Source: Bombus terrestris
Taxonomy: Eukaryota; Arthropoda; Insecta; Hymenoptera; Apidae
Assembly (NCBI RefSeq): GCF_910591885.1
Contig: NC_063276.1
Span: 1,860,001 to 1,924,000 of the forward strand
Direction: 5' to 3'
Length of the DNA stretch: 64,000 bases
Shown: positions 58,695 to 64,000 of the stretch, piece after piece
Numbering within the stretch: position 1 is the first letter of the stretch
Layout of the letters: the number at the start of each line of letters is the position of its first letter
Position numbers and translations under genes: made by a program
The notes under the pieces: generated by a model
The model's input: only the letters and a program-made list of their open reading frames with translations
What the model was told of the DNA's origin: nothing
The model's database searches: none

Positions 58695-61652
58695 GTAATT
58701 AGGAAGCTACGCGGAGCATCGCGATATTTCTCATCGTCACGATTCCACATCCAACGATTCGTCGCATAGCGTCCAATAACTCTGACTTTTCCATTTCGCG
58801 GTATTCCGCGCTTGGAAGGAGCCAACTTTCGGAAAAACGTCGTTATTTCTGAATGGAATTTAGGGGCTGTCGAATCACCGCCGATTTGGAAGAATTATCG
58901 TTATTGAAACTCGATGATCGTACCCAAACGATATCACGCTCGTCTCAAACAGGATTAAGATATTTCTTACACAAGAAATAAATCGTTGAAAGTAACTCTG
59001 CAGAAACAGCTTCAATTCTGTATATTTTATACATTTACATGTCTTTATATAATAAAAACGGCGATGCCGTTTTTCATACAACTAGATTAGATTAGATAGG
59101 CTCGTTGCGAGCGATTTCGATCTTAATAATACAATACCAGCTTTTCCGGCATTTTTTCATCGTGTATCGCTCTGCTTGCGTTGTTCCGAACGCAAACTCA
59201 TTACGTCTGATTCGCGTTGTCCGTTTCCACTGACGTCAGACGATTGTTCTCTAACAAAATACACCGGTATCGAATAATTTTTGCGAAATCGAATGATCCC
59301 AGGTAAATGACGTATGGCTCGAACTTCACTGCGTTGAAATTTATTCTACTTCGTTGCGGCAATTGACGATAACGTAGAATATGCTGATAGCATGAAAAAT
59401 GCAAACAAGACAAAGACGTCAAAGACCCGGAGAATTGTGTTTTCCCTTGAAATTGTAACTATCATATACTTAAATATATAGATTTTTATGAATAATCGGA
59501 CCCCTCCCCCGTCCCTTAATACTCTGTTTTATACACTGTACAGAAATTCGCGTTTTTTGATAATGATTTAATTTAGAATTTGTCAAAGTATTCGTTATAA
59601 TTCAACCGTGTTACGTACGTATATGATTTGCTATAATGCGCCTTTTAACATTTCGCACTGTTAATCCCACCATCTGTTCTTTTAAATAATATAGAAGCAC
59701 GTGCACGTTTTTCATTTAACACGAATTGGATTAGTATGGTAGATTCGCGGCGCGTATTAACCGCACCGGTCTCGGTGTTACTTAAAAAAATTATTACCCT
59801 TTATGTTCCCGTCTGACCGTTATCCACGGATATGGAATTTTTAAAAAACCAGAGGAGGCAGCTGAAAAACCGGGCTTTCGAAAAATTATCGGGGATGAAG
59901 TATAGAAGCGAATGGGCTGCGCGCACGGCTTGTGAAAGTTTGCCGCCCAAACGTGCGCGTATGTGCGTATTAGAAAGATGGTGGCGTATCTAAATTAACG
60001 ATATTTATATTCATAAAAGCGTAACATTTCCGGGAGTCCCACGATAGTAATCACGCGCGCTGACAGAAATGCGTCATTGACGATTATCCTTTGTTAATAT
60101 TTGTTGATGTCGAACGGGCAATATCTAGAATCGTAAAATGGCCTATGTGTTATGAATGGAAGACAGCGTCGGCGTCCACGAAATAACAGAGGTTGTCTAG
60201 ACCCTAGAGATTACGAAATAGTATTTGCAGACACGCGTATTTTCAGCGTAAATTCGTGCGTGATTGCAGCACGGCGACTATTTCCTACGTTTGGCATTGC
60301 CAGCCGTGTAAAGCAATTTCAGTTGCAACGTAACGCTACTTTTAAAAACATAGTTGCTAGAACTCGTAAAAAGCTCGCGGAGGAGAAAATAATATTTTCG
60401 GACGTTGGAACGTAATAATTTATTCCCTCGGATGTTATACGAGGCCGAACCTCGTGGATCCATATTGCCCGCAATTATATCACACTCAACGTAGATAAAA
60501 TACCAGAAATGTTATTCTTACGTAAAAGAATGCGCAAAGAAATATCGTTGACGTTGGCGTATAACGAAGCGCGTATAATATCTTTCGAGTTGTTGCTCCT
60601 CTGTCTTTGAATAGAACGGCGAAACATAAAAAACGATGCAAGCGGGTGTGTGTTCCTTTAAAATTTTCCCGATTGATCGACCGTCGGGAATTCCCCGACA
60701 CGTCGACGTTGTTGCCAGCGATGCGGTGGCGCATCGAAATTTCTTATCGACGTCGTCCGCGGTTCGTCGACGATAATACGGACGTATCTGTCACGGAGAT
60801 GCGAATTGAAAAATATTTAGCGCATGACCGAGCGAGCGACCATGTGAATCAGCCAGCTAAACGCGAAGGAACGGGACGCAAGATGAACGCGTAATTCGAT
60901 ACCGCCGTATTCGTCGCGAATACATTATACGATTATCGTTTTCCCTTGTATTTCGGCCAAGTAATGTGGCAAGAGTTAAGCCGGATTAGCCGCGAATGGA
61001 CGACACGTTTAAAAGGAAACAGCAAGAAACGTTTGTAACTGGGACGCTTTTAGCGTATTATTGCCGCCTGTTCGCGATGTAATATTTACTCTGTGTCCTT
61101 GCTGCTCGCCTACTTGGACGATGGATGCTATTTATTTGCGTCGTTATTCTTTGGTTAAAAAAAGACAAAAGAGACAGGAGACGATGTGTTCCTGCCATGT
61201 GATATAATCTATGCGATGTGAGAGTGAAAAATATGGAGTTAAATTTTTTTATACGTGGGTGATGTACCATGCAGGCGTTAAAGGTTGCTCGGAATTCTAT
61301 TGATTTACCGTGATAAACGTTTGATTTTCTTTACAACAACGTTTTTCGATCTTTCTCTAAACGCACGATCCTTTTTTCTAACAGTTGAGCAGTCAGCGGT
61401 GAACGCGACGGCTTCTTGATATTTCCGAATATTCGCCGCGATATCAGTCAAGGGTCGATACACGCGCACGGTCGTACATACGCTTTCGATCAGCAAACGG
61501 CAATTTTCTACAGGCTTGTACACGTATGAGTACGCCATTCGGAGCCAAGAGTTAATAAAGAATTACTTGAAGTATTTAAAAAGGGGTAGAGCTTATAGAA
61601 AAGGCGGATGAGTGGAAAAGTATATGTAAAATTATATTTGAAAGGCCGCCTT

Positions 61653-61688
61653 CTCGAGTGTCTCTTTAAAGAAAGGTAAACACTCGAG
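61653..61688. repeat. Hairpin with 9-bp perfect arms
   Basis: CTCGAGTGT (61653-61661) and ACACTCGAG (61680-61688) enclose an 18-nt loop with partial TTT/AAA pairing. A third CTCGAG copy follows near 61723. Confidence 0.65.
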
Positions 61689-61828
61689 GGTAATCTTGAA
61701 GTCGTCTTGCTGAAAGAAAGTGACTCGAGGTTTTATTAAAGTTGCATGTAAACCAGCATTTTTAGTCGCATTCGGTTTATTTTTGTACTAGTGGAAATGT
61801 AAGTAGCAGAATTTAGTTACATAGTCGC

Positions 61829-62021
61829 GAAATTTACGTAAATTTACAAAACAAATTTACCCGATCACACATAAAGTATGTATGTGCAAAATTGATGTTT
61901 AAGTAAGTTTAAAGTTCGCCAAGTTAATTTGAATATAAAATTTACTTAATTACATGGAACACAGAGTGTGAAACTTACTCGATTACACCAAGTGCGAAAT
62001 TTACTTAATTAGGCACGATCT
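61829..62021 (+). repeat. Degenerate tandem array of AAATTTACTTAATTAC-type units
   Basis: The clearest units start at 61938 (33 bp), 61971 (26 bp) and 61997 (25 bp), each AAAYTTACTYRATTA followed by a variable GTGTG/GTGCG-like tail. Weaker copies start near 61830 and 61853. Confidence 0.5.
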
Positions 62022-63130
62022 AAAGTTTAATATAATCCAAAATGTGCTTTGTTACTTCAACGTTGACGTGCCGTACAAGGTGTGATGCCTACGAAAGGAA
62101 TTATTTGTTCGTTTCGTTCTTTATTTACCAACTCTAAATATTATAATGTTGCGCAAGAAATTGATCTCGACGTACATACGCGCGTGTATGTATGAAAACA
62201 ATCGTTGACTTGTTTTATTCCGGCGCATCGAAGGCGAAGTATTCGAAATTCAGTTCTCTCAGACAGTCGCTGGCAATATAAATTCTTGAAATCCTGCAGA
62301 CAGAACTCTTAAAGGCTGCTTTGCAACGCTTTCCGTGCAGAATCCTGGGGCGCTAATGAGGCGTGCGATTCTCTCTTTAAAGGATTAAATTACTGAACGT
62401 GGAAAGTCGCGGCAAAAGGCTGAAGGTTTGGCATAAGAGGTTTCGTTCTTTAACAACGATCTCAAGGGCTTAATGGAGCTTGTAAATGACGGAAAATCGA
62501 TTTGCGAGCAAAACGTTATTTTTCAATATGTCCGCTTTTTCTGTTCTTCCTTTTTTTTTTTCTTTTGCCCCCCAGCTCTCGTGCTTTCTATTGAAACACA
62601 CATTTAGCATTTTGTTTTTAATTTTAGTATTAAGATCGATAAGGTTCGTGGCATAAATAAGGAAAAGCAGTGGATAGAAAGACCTCAATTATCAACTTGT
62701 TTTATTTTCAAACGAAAGAACAAATTTTTCAATAAATATTTATATGAAATGAAATTGCACCATTATCGGAAAATCGAACATGGTTCATCTAGGAAGGAGT
62801 CTACATTTTTATTCTGATTTCGTGAAACATATTTCGTTGTGGAAATAACGCCCTTAATCGTGCCGTTGATACATCGCCACTTCAGTTAGTCGGGAAAGGT
62901 ACTTCTACCATCGACTTCGAAGTCTCCGGTTTATCATTCACACGATCGTTCCCATTCGTTCAGCCAATTAACTCACCTACACACGTGCCAGCCTAACACG
63001 CAACTGTTGACGGGTGTTCTCTGCCTTGCGAATTTTCGAGTAGCCTGATATATCGAGTTCGAACAACCGATCATATGGTATTAATTTTTTTAACTTTCGC
63101 TAACTTTCCAACAAATTCGAATTCGAAGGA

Positions 63131-64000
63131 ATTTCACACCAAATTTGAACGACCAGGTTATGTACAATAAAGCGAAAAATATTTTGACGCGTTGCATTTT
63201 CCGATTGGACAGTCTTCGCAGGGCGAGTTCATCAGAGATGGAAGGGGGCGTTAGCGGGGAGCTGTTCGTCCCACGACAGCCTTGCAAAAGAGGAGAAGGA
63301 AAGAGTTTGAGAGCGAGGGGTGTCTCGCACCCCTCGTATTCCCAGCGAGGTAAGGGCCAGTATGGATTTCCCATAAGATCAGGTATGCTGGTGCCTGGAA
63401 CCGACAATAAGGGTGTGTCAGTGTGCTCGTTCGCTATACGCGGTGAAAGGGAACAGGCGCGAAGGGGTGAAACGGGAAGAACCGAGGCATCCCTTCTCTT
63501 GGCCCGTTTCGAGCGACCCCTGCGCTCTTTTCTAGCCCCCGTTTCATCATGTCGCGTGGTACGTTCCAAATATATACACATATATTCGCTCGCATATTTG
63601 CTATCTTTCGTTATGTTTCGTGGACCAAGGATTTGAGATAATCGTTTGACAAACGCTGATAACAGAAAAGGGAAGATATTTTCTTGTTTCGTAGAACGGT
63701 ACTTTCAACTGATTGTTTAACTTGCGTAGCAAAGGGAAGGGGATAAACCCCGTGCAATAGTATTATGGATACTTTTACGGTATCGTGTAAGTACACCGAA
63801 AAAATTTGCGAACGATATTTGATTCTTATCGTGCCGTCTAGAAAAATTGAATTTTAGTAAATGCGGAGAAAAAACGGCCTCGTCGCACCTACTTTACGTA
63901 AATAATAAATTGGAAAACGCGTTCCTTTGACCAATAAAAATTTTCCCTTTGGTATTCACGGAGGACCATCGATGGCGCACGCGGCACAAAACGTGTTAAC
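63131..64000. other. CpG-richer patch (63.15-63.56 kb) and AT-rich window end
   Basis: Two 163-residue frames overlap on opposite strands here and neither has a recognisable domain. The remainder is AT-rich with nothing of note. Confidence 0.3.

Larger units (their letters stand above)
58761..63130. other. AT-rich DNA, possible continuation of the first intron
   Basis: No coding frame is convincing. The hairpin at 61653 and the degenerate array at 61829-62021 are the only structured elements I found. A T-rich tract lies near 62551-62563. Confidence 0.35.

Noticed and set aside
55711..61286. Shared 13-mer CAGGCGTTAAAGG at two sites
   Set aside because: Many shared 13-mers are expected by chance in 64 kb.
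1..64000. Transposons, CRISPR arrays, rRNA genes, known microRNAs
   Set aside because: Translations showed no transposase or reverse-transcriptase motifs. There are no regularly spaced identical repeats. By eye I found no match to the conserved insect microRNAs I could recall, though a proper search could still find diverged ones.

Overview
This looks like nuclear DNA of an insect, most likely a hymenopteran and plausibly a bee. That is a judgement from texture, not from a recognised marker gene. The background is AT-rich yet full of CpG (TCGA, CGAA, ACGT and CGCG are everywhere). About twenty sharply bounded GC- and CpG-rich islands interrupt it. Short microsatellites of the (GA)n, (GCG)n, (GGCA)n and poly-G kinds are common. 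I found no transposase, reverse transcriptase, operon, CRISPR array or credible tRNA/rRNA gene. There is no bacterial-style gene packing.

The window is mostly non-coding: intergenic or intronic DNA of a gene-poor locus. The only coding signal I would defend is a short first coding exon at 53109-53153 (+). It starts with ATG, encodes MSAKRKATAIMQHHK and ends at a consensus splice donor (AAG|GTGAGT). It follows a CpG-rich stretch (about 50.5-53.1 kb) that reads like a promoter plus a long 5' untranslated leader. The next exon would lie beyond an intron of more than 10.8 kb, outside the window. I do not recognise the protein; its basic N-terminus would fit a nuclear protein. Other CpG islands also run into donor-like sequences (14027, 38293, 58695) and may be alternative non-coding first exons or unrelated promoters.

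Layout. 1-840: GC-rich, with small tandem repeats. 969-1144: purine tract. 2.9-3.7 kb: CpG island with a palindrome and a G-quadruplex motif. 4.7-5.7 kb: mixed, with a homeodomain/octamer-like patch. 6.6-7.6 kb: G-rich with a (GGCA)n repeat. 7.6-13.6 kb: mainly AT-rich. 13.6-14.7 kb: CpG island with small ORFs open on both strands. 14.7-19.4 kb: AT-rich. 19.4-31 kb: alternating CpG islands and AT-rich DNA. 31-46.4 kb: mainly AT-rich, with islands at 37.7, 40.2 and 42.7 kb. 46.5-48.2 kb: GC-rich with GA repeats. 50.5-53.15 kb: putative promoter, leader and first coding exon. 53.15-64 kb: putative first intron, with a second CpG island at 57.8-58.7 kb.

The most interesting non-gene signals are: a 20-bp perfect palindrome with a third half-site at 25.56 kb, a second 20-bp perfect palindrome at 54.0 kb, an apparent excess of RGGGTGGC (CACCC-box-like) octamers concentrated in the first 31 kb, a divergent ~75-bp repeat pair at 39.4/40.3 kb, and a degenerate tandem array at 61.8-62.0 kb. 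None of these proves a new system. All counts were made by eye.
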